From the NCBI GenBank assembly GCA_031411495.1, contig JANOBD010000101.1, forward strand, positions 12,609 to 76,608: DNA of 64,000 nt, in the 5' to 3' direction. Made by a program: the position numbers and the translations under genes. Origin of the DNA: JANOBD01 sp031411495 (GTDB taxonomy: Bacteria; Planctomycetota; Phycisphaerae; Tepidisphaerales; Tepidisphaeraceae). Under the pieces are notes generated by a model. The model was not told the DNA's origin, ran no database searches, and saw only the letters and a program-made list of their open reading frames with translations. This document shows positions 17,446-27,073 of this stretch, in pieces; the stretch's first letter is position 1; each line of letters starts with the position of its first letter.

Positions 17446-18345
17446 ATGAACCCGAAGCTGGCCAAACAATTCGTCGTCGACGCACGGTTCGAGGCGCTCG
17501 AAGATCTGCTCGCGCCTGCGATCGCGGTTCGACCGCGCGTGTTGTATGCCTCCGATCCGAAGCGCAAGCGCGGCCGCTGGCTCGACTGGCTTCTCAAGAC
17601 GCCGTCCGATGGGCCGGCCGTTGCGACGGTTCCGGTGTTTGATGAACTCACGCTGCCGATCGGCGTCTCGCGGTTCGATCCGGTTCCTGATGTGCCGATC
17701 GGCTTCGAGTGGCCGTGCCATTCCGATGGCACGCTGCTGGAGTGCCTGGCCCAGATCGACCTCGCGGAAGTGCATCGCGAAGCAGGCCCGACGCGCCTGC
17801 CGTCGACGGGATGGCTGCTCTTTTTCGCCGGCGAAGAAGCGGCGCGGCTCGGGTCGTTTGAGGGACGGGTGATCTATGTCGAACCCCAGCCGCTCACCCG
17901 CTGGGCGACGCAGGTGCCGCGGGAGTATTCGGCGCGGACCTGCCGGCTGGAGTTCGAGCCGATCTTCAGCCTGCCCGATGCGCACGACTTCTGCGTCGCG
18001 CAGCGGATGACGTTCCTGGATGACGGCGTCGAGTCGTACGTCGAGCTTCAGGAGCGGCTTACGGATGGGGCACGGCATTACCTCCTGGGGTATCCGCGTG
18101 CCATCCAAGGCGATGTGCGCGCTGAGGCCGCACGCGGCGAGGCCGATGCCGCACGCCGGCGGCTCCGCGGGAATGAAGATGCCCGGCTCGGCAACGACTT
18201 TTCGCTGCTGCTGCAGCTCGACACCGATCACGACGGCGCCGGCTGGATGTGGGGCGACGCCGGCACCATCTACTTCGTCCTCCATAACGCCGACCTCGCG
18301 GCCGGACGGTTCGATCGGACGCGGCTAATTGTCCAGTGTTGCTGA
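17446..18345 (+). CDS. DUF1963 (YwqG-like) protein
   Basis: 299 residues. The family marks are visible in order: 'CLAQIDLAEV' (the usual 'fLaQIdLsel'), 'GWLLFFAGEE', and the C-terminal 'LLLQLDTDHDGAGWMWGDAGTIYFVLHNADLAAGRFDRTRLIVQCC'-type end, of which LQLDTD, GWMWGDAG and FDRTRLIVQC are diagnostic. DUF1963 proteins are cytoplasmic, of unknown biochemical function, and are often part of polymorphic-toxin or SUKH-like neighbourhoods; nothing of that kind is seen here. ATG 17446 is preceded by no good ribosome-binding site, so the exact start is uncertain. Confidence 0.88.
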   Translation: MNPKLAKQFVVDARFEALEDLLAPAIAVRPRVLYASDPKRKRGRWLDWLLKTPSDGPAVATVPVFDELTLPIGVSRFDPVPDVPIGFEWPCHSDGTLLECLAQIDLAEVHREAGPTRLPSTGWLLFFAGEEAARLGSFEGRVIYVEPQPLTRWATQVPREYSARTCRLEFEPIFSLPDAHDFCVAQRMTFLDDGVESYVELQERLTDGARHYLLGYPRAIQGDVRAEAARGEADAARRRLRGNEDARLGNDFSLLLQLDTDHDGAGWMWGDAGTIYFVLHNADLAAGRFDRTRLIVQCC

Positions 18346-18466
18346 TCAGGGCTGAAATCGCATTGCTTCCCAATCCCCGGCGCGCGAACATTCGAGTTTG
18401 GCGAGCAGCGCGGCGACGTTCCCCGGTCATCGCCGACAAAGAGTTGTTCATTTGATGAGGTGTGCC

Positions 18467-19678
18467 ATGGCTTCGAATCCAAACGCTATGATCCAGTCGT
18501 TGGAGTCCCGCCGCCTGCTCGCGGATGTCGTCGCGTTGGGCGCGCAGTCGACACTCGCCGACATGAACGGCGACGGCAAGGCCGACCTTGTCGGCATCAC
18601 GCGGAACCCGACTGCAGTGGGGGTCGGCGTATTCGTCTCGATCGCGCTCGGCCGCGGGAACGGAACCTTCGCGCCGAGTGATCGCATCTTCATCAACGCG
18701 AACACCGGCTTCGGGCTCGGCGTCGGCGATCTGGATGGCGACGGCAGCCTCGATGTCGCCGTCGCCGGCGACAACCCGCTTTCCATGGCGCCGATTACCG
18801 GCACCTTCGTCCTCACCGCGCTCGGCAACGGCGACGGCAAGTTCAAACGCACCGCGGGCGGAACTTCCAACACGGACGGCAACCCCCTCCTGGTCACCAC
18901 CTTCGTCCCCCAGATTGCGCGGGCCATGTCCGTCTCGATTGCCGACCTCGATCACAACGGATTCGGCGAAGTGAGCGTGCTGGGCGCGAATCGATCGACC
19001 AGCAGCGGGACGTCGTTGAACCCGGCGATCGTCGTGAACTGGGATCCGACGCTGCCGACATTCGCGCCGGTGCCTCCGACGGTGATCGCCTTCAATTCGC
19101 TGGTGATCATCAACCAGTTGAACACGGCCGATCTGGACGGCGATGGGCGTCTGGATCTCGTGGCGACCAACCGCACGCCGATGCCGCCATCACTTCTGGC
19201 GGTGGTCCGAAGCGATCTGGTGATCGCGCGGTTCCCGGTCGATCACACCGCCGTCGTTCGGCAGGGCATCAACCTGCTCAACGCGCTGCCGCCTACGCCC
19301 ACCCCGAGCGCGGCCCCGATCGAAACGTTTGGGCTGGCAGACCTGAATAACGACGGCGTGTCCGAGCTCGTGGGCCGGACACGATCCGTTCTTCGCTACT
19401 CCAGCTACAACGGTGCGAACACGCTGTTCGGACCCGTGCACGTGATTGCGGCTGCGAACACGCCGCCCGATGTGCTCATGAACCCCCTGCTCGGCGACGT
19501 CACCGGTGACGGCCTGAGTGATGTCCTGGCGCTCTCGCGACGCGGACCGGTCGTTGCGGTGAATGTCACACAGGCCTCGGGAGCGGTCGCGGTGCGCTGG
19601 TCGCGTGTCCCCATCGGCGGGGCGGCGCTTTCAATTGTCGGTGAAGATGATCAGGTGCTCAGCGAGATCTTGAGCTAG
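18467..19678 (+). CDS. LEPR-XLL-type surface protein with FG-GAP/VCBS propeller
   Basis: 403 residues. The N-terminus holds SLESRRLLAD (residues 10-18), a variant of the LEPR-XLL surface-protein signal found in planctomycetes in place of a classical signal peptide. The body has six calcium-binding loops spaced like the blades of an FG-GAP/VCBS beta-propeller: DMNGDGKADL, DLDGDGSLDV, DLDHNGFGEV, DLDGDGRLDL, DLNNDGVSEL and DVTGDGLSDV. The third and fifth loops are slightly altered. This is integrin-like architecture for adhesion or matrix binding outside the cell. ATG 18467 is preferred over 18455 because GAGG lies 6 nt before it. Confidence 0.82.
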   Translation: MASNPNAMIQSLESRRLLADVVALGAQSTLADMNGDGKADLVGITRNPTAVGVGVFVSIALGRGNGTFAPSDRIFINANTGFGLGVGDLDGDGSLDVAVAGDNPLSMAPITGTFVLTALGNGDGKFKRTAGGTSNTDGNPLLVTTFVPQIARAMSVSIADLDHNGFGEVSVLGANRSTSSGTSLNPAIVVNWDPTLPTFAPVPPTVIAFNSLVIINQLNTADLDGDGRLDLVATNRTPMPPSLLAVVRSDLVIARFPVDHTAVVRQGINLLNALPPTPTPSAAPIETFGLADLNNDGVSELVGRTRSVLRYSSYNGANTLFGPVHVIAAANTPPDVLMNPLLGDVTGDGLSDVLALSRRGPVVAVNVTQASGAVAVRWSRVPIGGAALSIVGEDDQVLSEILS

Positions 19679-19776
19679 TAGCCAGCAGTTCATTGCCGAT
19701 CCGGCCACCGACGCGGGTTCTTTTGAGCCCGCGCCGTTTCGTTATCCCGATTCGGTGCGGATATGCTCGGCCTCGC

Positions 19777-21585
19777 GTGGTTATTCATTGGCTCAAACGG
19801 AACTGGTCTATCGTCCTCGTGGTGATGGTGTCGCTGCTCGTGCTCCTGCCACGCAGCGCGTATATCGCGAGTGTCCACAGCGAGTGCATCGACGACGAGT
19901 ATCACCTCGTCCGCGGCGTGCGCTTTCTGAGCGGCGACCTCGGACGATTGCCGCTGAACGATCCGACCCTGGGCGAAGCAATCATGGCGCTGCCGGTGTG
20001 GGTGGCGGATGCGCATCCCAATCGGGACTACAAGTACGGACAGATCCTTCATGGCCAGAAGGTGCCCGTCGAGACGCTGATGATGCGCGTCGCGCTCTGG
20101 AAGTCGATCCTGTTCGTGCCCGGCGTGCTGCTGGCGTTCGTGTGGGTTCGCCGGCTGTACAATGAACGCGCCGCGTGGGTCGCGGCGGCGATTCTGCTGA
20201 TCGAACCGACGATCAGCGCCCACATCGTGCCGGCGGGGCTGGACGTGCTCGGGTTCGAGGCGATTCTGGCCGGTTGCTTCTGCTGGTGGCGATATTTCGA
20301 GAAGCAGACGTGGCGACGGTTGGTCGTTGCCGCCTGTGTGAGCGGGGCGGCGATGCTCATCAAGCATACGGGGATCATCCTGCCGATTGTCGCGCTGGCC
20401 TATGCGGCGGTGTGGTGGTTGAAGCGATGGCGCGAATCACTCTCCCCCGTACCCGGGGGGGAGGGGCGGGGTGACGGGGTAGCGACTGGCGGCGCCCACA
20501 AGTCCTTTGAACAGGCAAGTGACCGACCCCTCGCCCCAACTCTCTCCCCTGGCCACAACGGGGAGGGAACCAGAACGTTGCTCGCGAGCACGCTGCGCCG
20601 CGACCTTCTCCACGCAGTTTGCGCGATCGGGATCGCGTTCATCGTGCTCACGATTCTCTCCGGCGGTTTCATCAAAGTTGCCCGGCCGGAATCAATCTCC
20701 GAATCGTCGCTGCTCGGCAAGCTCTTTAACTACCCGCTTCCCGCAGGTTACTACATCAAGAGCCTGCAGACGGCGGCCTTTCATGGTGGGGAAGGGCACC
20801 CGTCGTGGCTGCTGGGCCATCGCAACGACAGCGGAAGCTGGTACTACTACCCCGTCGTCGCGTTCTACAAGGTGCCGATCGCGCTGATGGCATTCATCGT
20901 GCTTGGCGTCCTTTCGCTGATCCGGATCCGCCCGCGCTTCGGCGAACTCGCGCTGCTTGTGCCGATGGTGCTGCTGCTGATCCTGATCACCAAAGGCGGC
21001 ATCAACATCGGTTTTCGTCATGCGATTCCGGCGTACGCGCTTCTGCTCTTGCTCTGCTGCCGATCGATGTTGATCGACCTCAAATGGATTCGCCTGCTCG
21101 TGCCGGCGCTGCTCGCGGTCGCACTTATCGACTCGGCCCGCTTCTTCCCGAACCTGATCAGCTACATCAATTTTCCGCGCGACAAGGTCTGGATGGATCT
21201 GAACGATTCCAACCTCGACTGGGGTCAGGGGCTCAAGCAGATCCGAAAGTGGGTCTACTCGCGCGAGAGTTGGAACCAGGATGGACGGCCCATCGGCGTT
21301 CGCTACTTCGGCCTCGATTACTCGCCGAACGTAGAGCATTATCTGAAGGGAACGAGTGCAACGCGCGTCCCGCGAAACGTCGGCCCGCCGGATCACGGCA
21401 TACTCATCACCAGCCCCGTGTACGTTGCCGGCATGTTCGAGAAGCCGGGGCTGTATGACTTTCTGCGAAGCGAAAGCCCGATCGCAATCATCGGCGACAG
21501 CAACCTCGTCTTCGATCTCGATGATATTTACGCCCGACGACCTGAAGTCAGACCTCACCATGCCACGACCGCGCCCGCGGAATGA
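19777..21585 (+). CDS. GT39/ArnT-like polytopic membrane glycosyltransferase carrying an in-frame repeat
   Basis: About 602 residues with at least ten hydrophobic helices. The first periplasmic loop has the acidic motif SECIDDEYHLVRG expected of dolichyl- or polyprenyl-phosphate-dependent GT-C enzymes of the PMT/ArnT (GT39) group, followed by DPTLGEAIMALPVW and 'KSILFVPGVLLAFVWVRRLY'. A soluble C-terminal domain (SNLDWGQGLKQIRKW, GVRYFGLDYSP) is present. The predicted activity is transfer of a sugar from a lipid phosphate to protein or glycan on the outer face of the inner membrane. Between two helices, nucleotides 20438-20571 encode a 45-residue Pro/Gly-rich segment that is an intergenic-type palindromic repeat inserted in frame. 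The start is uncertain: GTG 19777 puts the first helix at residue 9; TTG 19693 is an alternative. Confidence 0.82.
   Translation: MVIHWLKRNWSIVLVVMVSLLVLLPRSAYIASVHSECIDDEYHLVRGVRFLSGDLGRLPLNDPTLGEAIMALPVWVADAHPNRDYKYGQILHGQKVPVETLMMRVALWKSILFVPGVLLAFVWVRRLYNERAAWVAAAILLIEPTISAHIVPAGLDVLGFEAILAGCFCWWRYFEKQTWRRLVVAACVSGAAMLIKHTGIILPIVALAYAAVWWLKRWRESLSPVPGGEGRGDGVATGGAHKSFEQASDRPLAPTLSPGHNGEGTRTLLASTLRRDLLHAVCAIGIAFIVLTILSGGFIKVARPESISESSLLGKLFNYPLPAGYYIKSLQTAAFHGGEGHPSWLLGHRNDSGSWYYYPVVAFYKVPIALMAFIVLGVLSLIRIRPRFGELALLVPMVLLLILITKGGINIGFRHAIPAYALLLLLCCRSMLIDLKWIRLLVPALLAVALIDSARFFPNLISYINFPRDKVWMDLNDSNLDWGQGLKQIRKWVYSRESWNQDGRPIGVRYFGLDYSPNVEHYLKGTSATRVPRNVGPPDHGILITSPVYVAGMFEKPGLYDFLRSESPIAIIGDSNLVFDLDDIYARRPEVRPHHATTAPAE
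20438..20571. repeat. Palindromic repeat element inserted within the GT39 gene
   Basis: Two GC-rich arms face each other: CTCTCCCCCGTACCCGGG... with GGGGAGGGGCGGGGTGACGGGG (20438-20478), and CCCCTCGCCCCAACTCTCTC followed by TGGCCACAACGGGGAGGG (20526-20571). Each arm is itself a hairpin, and the arms are imperfect inverted copies of one another. The translated wording (LSPVPGGEGRGDG and LAPTLSPGHNGEG) is the fingerprint of the short repeats usually found between genes in planctomycetes and some proteobacteria. Confidence 0.75.
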
Positions 21586-21722
21586 AGTGCGTGCCGAGTC
21601 GCTTCGAGGAGCGATCCTCCGTAATTTGATTTGCACGTTCGGACGAAGCGGCACCAACATTGTCGTTGGGGGAGGCATCGCGATGCCTGGCGTGCATGGA
21701 AAAGCAGTTCGGGCCAAACAAA

Positions 21723-21753
21723 ACGACAGCTTGTCGTAAAGACAAGCTGTCGT
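21723..21753. terminator. Perfect 13-bp hairpin between convergent genes
   Basis: ACGACAGCTTGTC (21723-21735), loop GTAAA, GACAAGCTGTCGT (21741-21753): a perfect 13-bp stem. It lies in the 212-bp space between the ends of the GT39 gene and the large leftward surface-protein gene. There is no T-run on either side, so it may act as a bidirectional Rho-independent-like stop, an RNA 3' stabiliser, or a binding site. Confidence 0.7.
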
Positions 21754-21797
21754 GAAGAGATTTCGATCGGTCGTTGCGAGCGCGGTCGGAACCGAGT

Positions 21798-24700
21798 TCA
21801 GGTCAGGACGCTGTCCGCGGTTGTGCCGGACGGAATTCGGCGCGTCCGGGCGGAGTTTGCCGCGACCATGCTGTTGACGATTGCGATGGCCGAGTTGCCG
21901 TATTGCTGTGCCAATGCGAGCAGGTCATCGAACGTGACCGAGCCGTCGTAGTTGATGTCGCCCTGCGACCAGCCCTTGCCGGTTCCGGTGTAGTTCTGCG
22001 CCATCACCAGCAGGTCGTCGAAGTTCACGGTGCCGTCGAGGTTTAAGTCGCCATTGAGCGCGTACTTAATCAGCAGGTCGCCGGCGGCGATCGGGAGACC
22101 GTATAGCGTGGTGAGCGCTGTTCCGGTGCCCGCGAATGCATAACCGAGGGAATCGGCAAGTGCCGACGCGCCCACGAAGGTGGACATGAAGGATGGCTGG
22201 GCGCCGTTCCAGAGTCCGCCGTTGCGGCCGTTGATCAGACGCGTACGGTAGAAGGTTTCGTCTGCCGCGCCGCGGCGGAGGTAGGCGTTGTCGTTCACGT
22301 CGACCCGGCCGGTGATGTTGGCGCCGGATACGGAGAGCATCTTGTCGTGACCGGCGAGGAGCGTGACCACACCGCCAGCGCCAAGCGAGAGAACACCAAT
22401 TTCATCGCTGGCGCTGAAAATGACGGACGCGGTTCCAACCCCGTCGGCGTTGACGTTGACCGGCTCGGCGGAACCGGCACCGGTGGTGAGATACACCGGC
22501 GTCGACGTCTCAACGATATTGACCGTGTCGTCGGCGGCGCCCATATCCAACGTCAATGTCCAACCGACGCTGTTGCCGTTGAGCGTAACCGTATCGTTGC
22601 CGCCGCCGCTATTGATCGTCGTATTCCGATAGAAGTCGTTGATTGTGAACGAGTCCGCTTGCGCGCCACCGTCCACCCGCACCGAGCTGACATCCGCGTT
22701 CTTGTAGCTGATCGTGCCCGCTGGCATGAGTCCGGCGATGTTGGTGAATCCGCTCGCCACCGACCAGGTCGCATTCCGGGCAACCGAGCCATAGAGGTCT
22801 GTGACTTCAATGGTGGTGAAGCTCGGGGCGTTGTCGATAGTGATGTTGCCTGTCATCCCGTCGAGGCCGTCGCCGAAGATCAAGAACGGGAACGAAATGA
22901 AGAATGTGTCATCGCCGATGCGAACGGTATCGCCGCTGCCGGTGTTGTGAATATTCAGCGTTTCCGAGTTGTCGTAGACGCGGAGCATGTCGGCCGCGGA
23001 ACCCATCGTCAGATTGATGGAACTGATGTCGTTTCGATCCCAGTAAATGGAGGCCGGAGCGACGCCGCTCAAATAACCCAGAGGTGCGCCGCCACCGTCA
23101 GTCGTGAATCCCATCGTGCCCGTGCGGGCGACCGTGTCGCTACCTTCGAGCAGATTGAGTGTCGTGAACGAAGGATTGTTGTAGACGTAGACCGCAGCGT
23201 TGATGTTCTGGAGACCGATGCCGGCCGCGTTATCGCCGACATTGACGACATCGCCGCCACCCGCCGAGTGCACATCGATCGGCTGGCCCGTATAGGTACT
23301 CGGGATGTTCACCGTATCTGCCGCGGTCGTCGTGGTAAGCGTGAGGCCTTCAAGAGCCGCATCGTAGAAGAAGCCAGCCCAACCCGGGCGATCGAAGCGC
23401 GCACTGGTGATGGTATAGGTTTGAGCGGTGCTCAGGCCGTCATCGTAGACCCAGACATGGTCTCCTGCGCCGGTGCCGCCGTACACGTTGATCGAGCCGC
23501 TTGGCGAATTGCTGAGGTTTCTGGAGTAGAAGTCGAAATCAAAGTAGTCATCGCCGGCGCCGCCGTCTTCATAGACGGTCTTGCCGCCGTTGCCTTCCAT
23601 GCGAAGGTAGTCATTGCCGTCGCCGCCTTGGATGGAGACGTAACTGATCGAGCCGAGCGGGACGATCGTGCGCCAAGAGCCGAGGTTGCCCGCGCCGGGA
23701 AGGGATCCCGAGCCGGCGACGTCGGCCGACACGTCGACATCGACGATCATGTTGGAGCCGCTGACCGAGATGGCGATCACGTCGGAACTGGTACCCGGTC
23801 CGCCGCGCACCTGCAGGATGCCGCTGGAATCGAGTGAGGCATACATGGTTTCGAAGTTTGCCGGCGAAACGGTGCTATAGCCGAGCGTGTCGTGGAAGAT
23901 CAGCCGCAGGTTTTCAGGAACGAGGCAGCGCTGGCTGAACGAGTAATAGGCGTTGCCGGCGTCGTCGGTGCCGTTGTAGCCCGTGCCGCCAAAGGTGAGA
24001 GATTGCGGCTCGGCGGTATGAATGGCGGCATTGAAGTTCTGGGGAGAGCCGGAGTTGAATGCGGTCATCAGGTGGTTGATGTTTGCCGAGTTTTCGACGA
24101 ACAGTTTCGCACCGCTCGCACCGCCCGCGGCGTCGTTGACGCCGGTATTCGTGACGAAGCTTTGAAGACCTGAAGGGGCGGTGAACAGCCCCATGCAGTG
24201 GGCCATTTCCGCCAGCGCGACGGTCAGGAAATCGCCCTTACCCAATCCCGGGGAACCGGATTGAGCTTCGGCGGCGAAGGCATTGTCGATGGTGCCCATG
24301 TATTCGCTGTTGTCGTAGGGAGTCGGGTCGATGAACCAGCCGCTGCCGAAGCCGTCACCGCCGCTGCCCATGGTAATGCCGCCGCTGAGCGGTTTGCTGC
24401 CTGCCCAGCTCGAGACGCCGGCACTGGCCCCGTTTCCGCTTGCGCCGGTGGCCATCTTGACGGTGAGTTGGTAGGTCGAGCCGGCGAAGCCGCCACCGTA
24501 GTTGAATGCCCCGATGGTTCGCGCCCACATGTTGATCGCAGCGTCCATGACGGCACGTGCGATGTTGGCGTTGACGCCGAACACGTCATTGAACCGGTCG
24601 TTATTTGTGCCGCTGGTTACGCCGCGATTCGTCCAGACGATCGGCGCCACGTCGCCGGAACCGCTGCCGCCTGACCTCACCGCTGTCGTGCCGGAGCCGG

Positions 24701-25052
24701 CGATATGAGACGTCTCGCCTTTGGCGAGGTTGACGGACGCGTTCTCCCCGCCGCCAGTGAGATAGTTCAATTGCTTTCCGAGCGCCAGCGCCTGAGCCGA
24801 AAGCGAGTACGGCGCCGGCGTCGCCGGCGTTGGCGACTGGGTGATCATCGAGCTTTTGAAGTTGGCAACGTCCAGGACATTGTTCGGATCGAGCACCGTC
24901 TGCGGCATCAACCTCCAGTTTTCTGATGCCGGGATGTTTGCGTCGACGCATAACATCTGTCGCAATTCAAGCTGCTCAACGACCTGCCGAACGCTGGGGT
25001 GAAATGTTGAAACGACGAGACCGCGACGCGCTGTCCGATAAGAACTTCGCAT
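21798..25052 (-). CDS. Large LEPR-XLL surface protein with zincin-like domain and dockerin-like tail
   Basis: 1084 residues. An N-terminal LELRQML motif (about 27-33) is a LEPR-XLL variant. Residues about 120-380 form a zincin-like domain (INMWARTIGAFNYGG ... FLTVALAEMAHCMGLF), but the expected HExxHxxG reads AEMAHCMG, so the first zinc His is Ala. The middle (400-980) is Gly/Asp-rich beta structure with hemolysin-like turns (IQGGDGNDYL, DGGAGDDYFDFD, GGGNDTVTLNG), probably a beta-helix binding calcium. The C-terminus has two dockerin type I-like EF loops, GDLNLDGTVNFDDLL and GDINYDGSVTFDDLL. It must be exported and is probably attached to the surface. The start at 25052 follows GAGGAAAA. It is not related to its neighbours. 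Confidence 0.8.
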   Translation of the reverse strand: MRSSYRTARRGLVVSTFHPSVRQVVEQLELRQMLCVDANIPASENWRLMPQTVLDPNNVLDVANFKSSMITQSPTPATPAPYSLSAQALALGKQLNYLTGGGENASVNLAKGETSHIAGSGTTAVRSGGSGSGDVAPIVWTNRGVTSGTNNDRFNDVFGVNANIARAVMDAAINMWARTIGAFNYGGGFAGSTYQLTVKMATGASGNGASAGVSSWAGSKPLSGGITMGSGGDGFGSGWFIDPTPYDNSEYMGTIDNAFAAEAQSGSPGLGKGDFLTVALAEMAHCMGLFTAPSGLQSFVTNTGVNDAAGGASGAKLFVENSANINHLMTAFNSGSPQNFNAAIHTAEPQSLTFGGTGYNGTDDAGNAYYSFSQRCLVPENLRLIFHDTLGYSTVSPANFETMYASLDSSGILQVRGGPGTSSDVIAISVSGSNMIVDVDVSADVAGSGSLPGAGNLGSWRTIVPLGSISYVSIQGGDGNDYLRMEGNGGKTVYEDGGAGDDYFDFDFYSRNLSNSPSGSINVYGGTGAGDHVWVYDDGLSTAQTYTITSARFDRPGWAGFFYDAALEGLTLTTTTAADTVNIPSTYTGQPIDVHSAGGGDVVNVGDNAAGIGLQNINAAVYVYNNPSFTTLNLLEGSDTVARTGTMGFTTDGGGAPLGYLSGVAPASIYWDRNDISSINLTMGSAADMLRVYDNSETLNIHNTGSGDTVRIGDDTFFISFPFLIFGDGLDGMTGNITIDNAPSFTTIEVTDLYGSVARNATWSVASGFTNIAGLMPAGTISYKNADVSSVRVDGGAQADSFTINDFYRNTTINSGGGNDTVTLNGNSVGWTLTLDMGAADDTVNIVETSTPVYLTTGAGSAEPVNVNADGVGTASVIFSASDEIGVLSLGAGGVVTLLAGHDKMLSVSGANITGRVDVNDNAYLRRGAADETFYRTRLINGRNGGLWNGAQPSFMSTFVGASALADSLGYAFAGTGTALTTLYGLPIAAGDLLIKYALNGDLNLDGTVNFDDLLVMAQNYTGTGKGWSQGDINYDGSVTFDDLLALAQQYGNSAIAIVNSMVAANSARTRRIPSGTTADSVLT

Positions 25053-25222
25053 TTTTTCCTCGAAAACAAGACGTGAGAAACACACTGATTGAACCTACAA
25101 CAACGGCCCGATAACAGTGAGATCACATTCTGCCACGACTCCGAAAAATGTCGAGACGACTTAGTCGACAAACGCCTATTCAGGAGTTTGCGTCGCAAGC
25201 ATTTGTCAGTAAATGAGTTGTG

Positions 25223-27073
25223 TTATGCCTCGACCGCTTGGGCGGCCTTGCGCCCCATCTTCTTGCGCTCGTTTTCGGTCAGGTAGACCTTCCGAATCCG
25301 GATCGCGCTCGGCACCACTTCGACGATCTCGTCATCTTCGATGTACTCCAGCGCCTGCTCCAGCGTCATGATGCGCGGGTTGCGGATTGAGATGTTCTCG
25401 TCGCTGCCGGTCGTCCGCATGTTGGTCAGCTTCTTGGCGATCGTGATGTTGACGGCCATGTCGTTGTCGCGGGCGTTTTCGCCGACGATCTGGCCCTCGT
25501 AGATCTCGTCGTTGTGCTTCACGAAGAGGGTTCCGCGCTCCTGCACGGTGTTCATCGAGTATTCGTTAGCCTTTCCATTGGCCATTGAGATCAGGACGCC
25601 GTTGCCGCGGCCGGGGACGTCGCCTCGGCTCTCGGCATACTCGTGGAAGTTGTGGTGCATGATCGCCATGCCTTGGGTGGCGGTCAGCATGCGGGTTCGC
25701 AGGCCGATTAGCCCGCGGGCGGGAATCGTGAACTCCAGGTGGACGGCGCCGTGACGATTGTCCATGCGAACGAGCTCGCCCTTGCGCCCGCCGACGAGCT
25801 GCATCACGGATCCCTGATGCATTTCCGGGACGTCGATGACCAGGTACTCGATCGGCTCCATCAGCACGCCGTTCTCGCGGCGATAGATCACCTGCGGCTT
25901 GCCGACGCTCAGTTCGAAGCCCTCGCGGCGCATCGTCTCGATGAGCACGCCCAGGTGCATCAGGCCGCGGCCGCTGACTTTGAACGCGTCGCGGTTTTCG
26001 GTTTCTTCCACCTTGAGCGCGACGTTCGATTCCAGTTCCTTCATCAGGCGATCGCGAAGGTTGCGACTGGTGACGAACTTTCCTTCGCGGCCGACGAATG
26101 GTGAATCGTTGACGCTGAACATCATCACCAGCGTCGGCGGTTCCACATCTGCCTGTTCGAGCGGCATGACGTTGTCGGGCTGGCAAACCGTGTTGCCGAT
26201 ATCGACCTTATCCAGACCCACGAGTGCGACGATATCGCCGGCGTAAGCTTCCTCGACCTTCTTGCGGCCGAAGCCTTCGAAGGCGTGAACTTCCTGCACC
26301 TTGGTCTTGGTCTGCTTGCCGTCACGGTCGACGACGACGACCTGCTGGCCGCTCTTAATCGAGCCGTTGTAGATGCGCCCGACACCGATGCGGCCGACAT
26401 AGTCGTTGTAGAGGATCGAGTTCACGCGGAGCTGGAGGGGCTTGTCGCGGTCGCCGTGCGGCGCGGGCACGTGCTTCAAAATCGCTTCGAACACGGGGAT
26501 GATGTTGTTGTTGGGCTTCTTGATGTCCCACGTCGCCGTGCCGTTTCGGCCCGAGGCGTAGATGACCGGGAAGTCCAGCGTTTCATCGTCGGCACCGAGT
26601 TCGACGAAGAGATCGAACACTTCGTTGAGAACCTGGTCGATGCGCGCATCAGGCCGGTCGATCTTGTTGATCACCACGATCGGGCGGAGCTGGTTTTCGA
26701 AGGCCTTTTTCAGAACGAAGCGGGTCTGCGGAAGCGGGCCCTCGGCCGCGTCGCAGAGCAGGAACACGCCGTCGGCCATCGAGAGGACGCGCTCGACTTC
26801 GCCGCCGAAGTCGGCGTGGCCCGGCGTGTCGATGAGGTTAATTTTGAAGGTCTGCTTGGTTTCCGGGTCGGTGTAGTTGATGGCGACGTTCTTGGCCAGG
26901 ATGGTGACGCCGCGCTCGCGCTCGAGCGGGTTGGAGTCGAGCATCGTGTCCTGGACCTGGTTGTCGCGGAAGTTTCCGGATTGGCGGAGAAGGGCATCGA
27001 CCATGGTGGTTTTGCCATGGTCGACGTGGGCAATGATGGCAACGTTGCGGATATCGTTTCGCACCTGATTCAT
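25223..27073 (-). CDS. typA: Ribosome-associated GTPase TypA/BipA
   Basis: 616 residues, the usual TypA length. The G domain has G1 AHVDHGKTT at 15-23, G2 ERERGVTILAK, G3 DTPGHADFG and G4 NKIDRPDA; then domain II (beta-barrel), domains III and V, and the TypA-specific C-terminal domain with MHHNFHEYAESRGDVPGRGNG and NISIRNPRIMTLEQALEYIEDDEIVEV, ending RKKMGRKAAQAVEA. TypA acts in 50S assembly and stress-linked translation. The start MNQVRNDIRN is standard; the frame continues upstream through about 240 codons of low-quality sequence, which is rejected. The 5' side of the start has a partial direct repeat of CGTAAGCTCTG. Confidence 0.97.
   Translation of the reverse strand: MNQVRNDIRNVAIIAHVDHGKTTMVDALLRQSGNFRDNQVQDTMLDSNPLERERGVTILAKNVAINYTDPETKQTFKINLIDTPGHADFGGEVERVLSMADGVFLLCDAAEGPLPQTRFVLKKAFENQLRPIVVINKIDRPDARIDQVLNEVFDLFVELGADDETLDFPVIYASGRNGTATWDIKKPNNNIIPVFEAILKHVPAPHGDRDKPLQLRVNSILYNDYVGRIGVGRIYNGSIKSGQQVVVVDRDGKQTKTKVQEVHAFEGFGRKKVEEAYAGDIVALVGLDKVDIGNTVCQPDNVMPLEQADVEPPTLVMMFSVNDSPFVGREGKFVTSRNLRDRLMKELESNVALKVEETENRDAFKVSGRGLMHLGVLIETMRREGFELSVGKPQVIYRRENGVLMEPIEYLVIDVPEMHQGSVMQLVGGRKGELVRMDNRHGAVHLEFTIPARGLIGLRTRMLTATQGMAIMHHNFHEYAESRGDVPGRGNGVLISMANGKANEYSMNTVQERGTLFVKHNDEIYEGQIVGENARDNDMAVNITIAKKLTNMRTTGSDENISIRNPRIMTLEQALEYIEDDEIVEVVPSAIRIRKVYLTENERKKMGRKAAQAVEA

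Noticed and set aside
18455..18466. Earlier start for the FG-GAP gene
   Set aside because: ATG 18455 has a poorer ribosome-binding site than ATG 18467.
20438..20571. Frameshift or pseudogene in the GT39 gene
   Set aside because: The frame stays open through the repeat and conserved motifs continue on both sides.
22347..23837. 496-codon rightward frame inside the LEPR-XLL surface-protein gene
   Set aside because: Antisense shadow of Gly/Asp-rich repeats.
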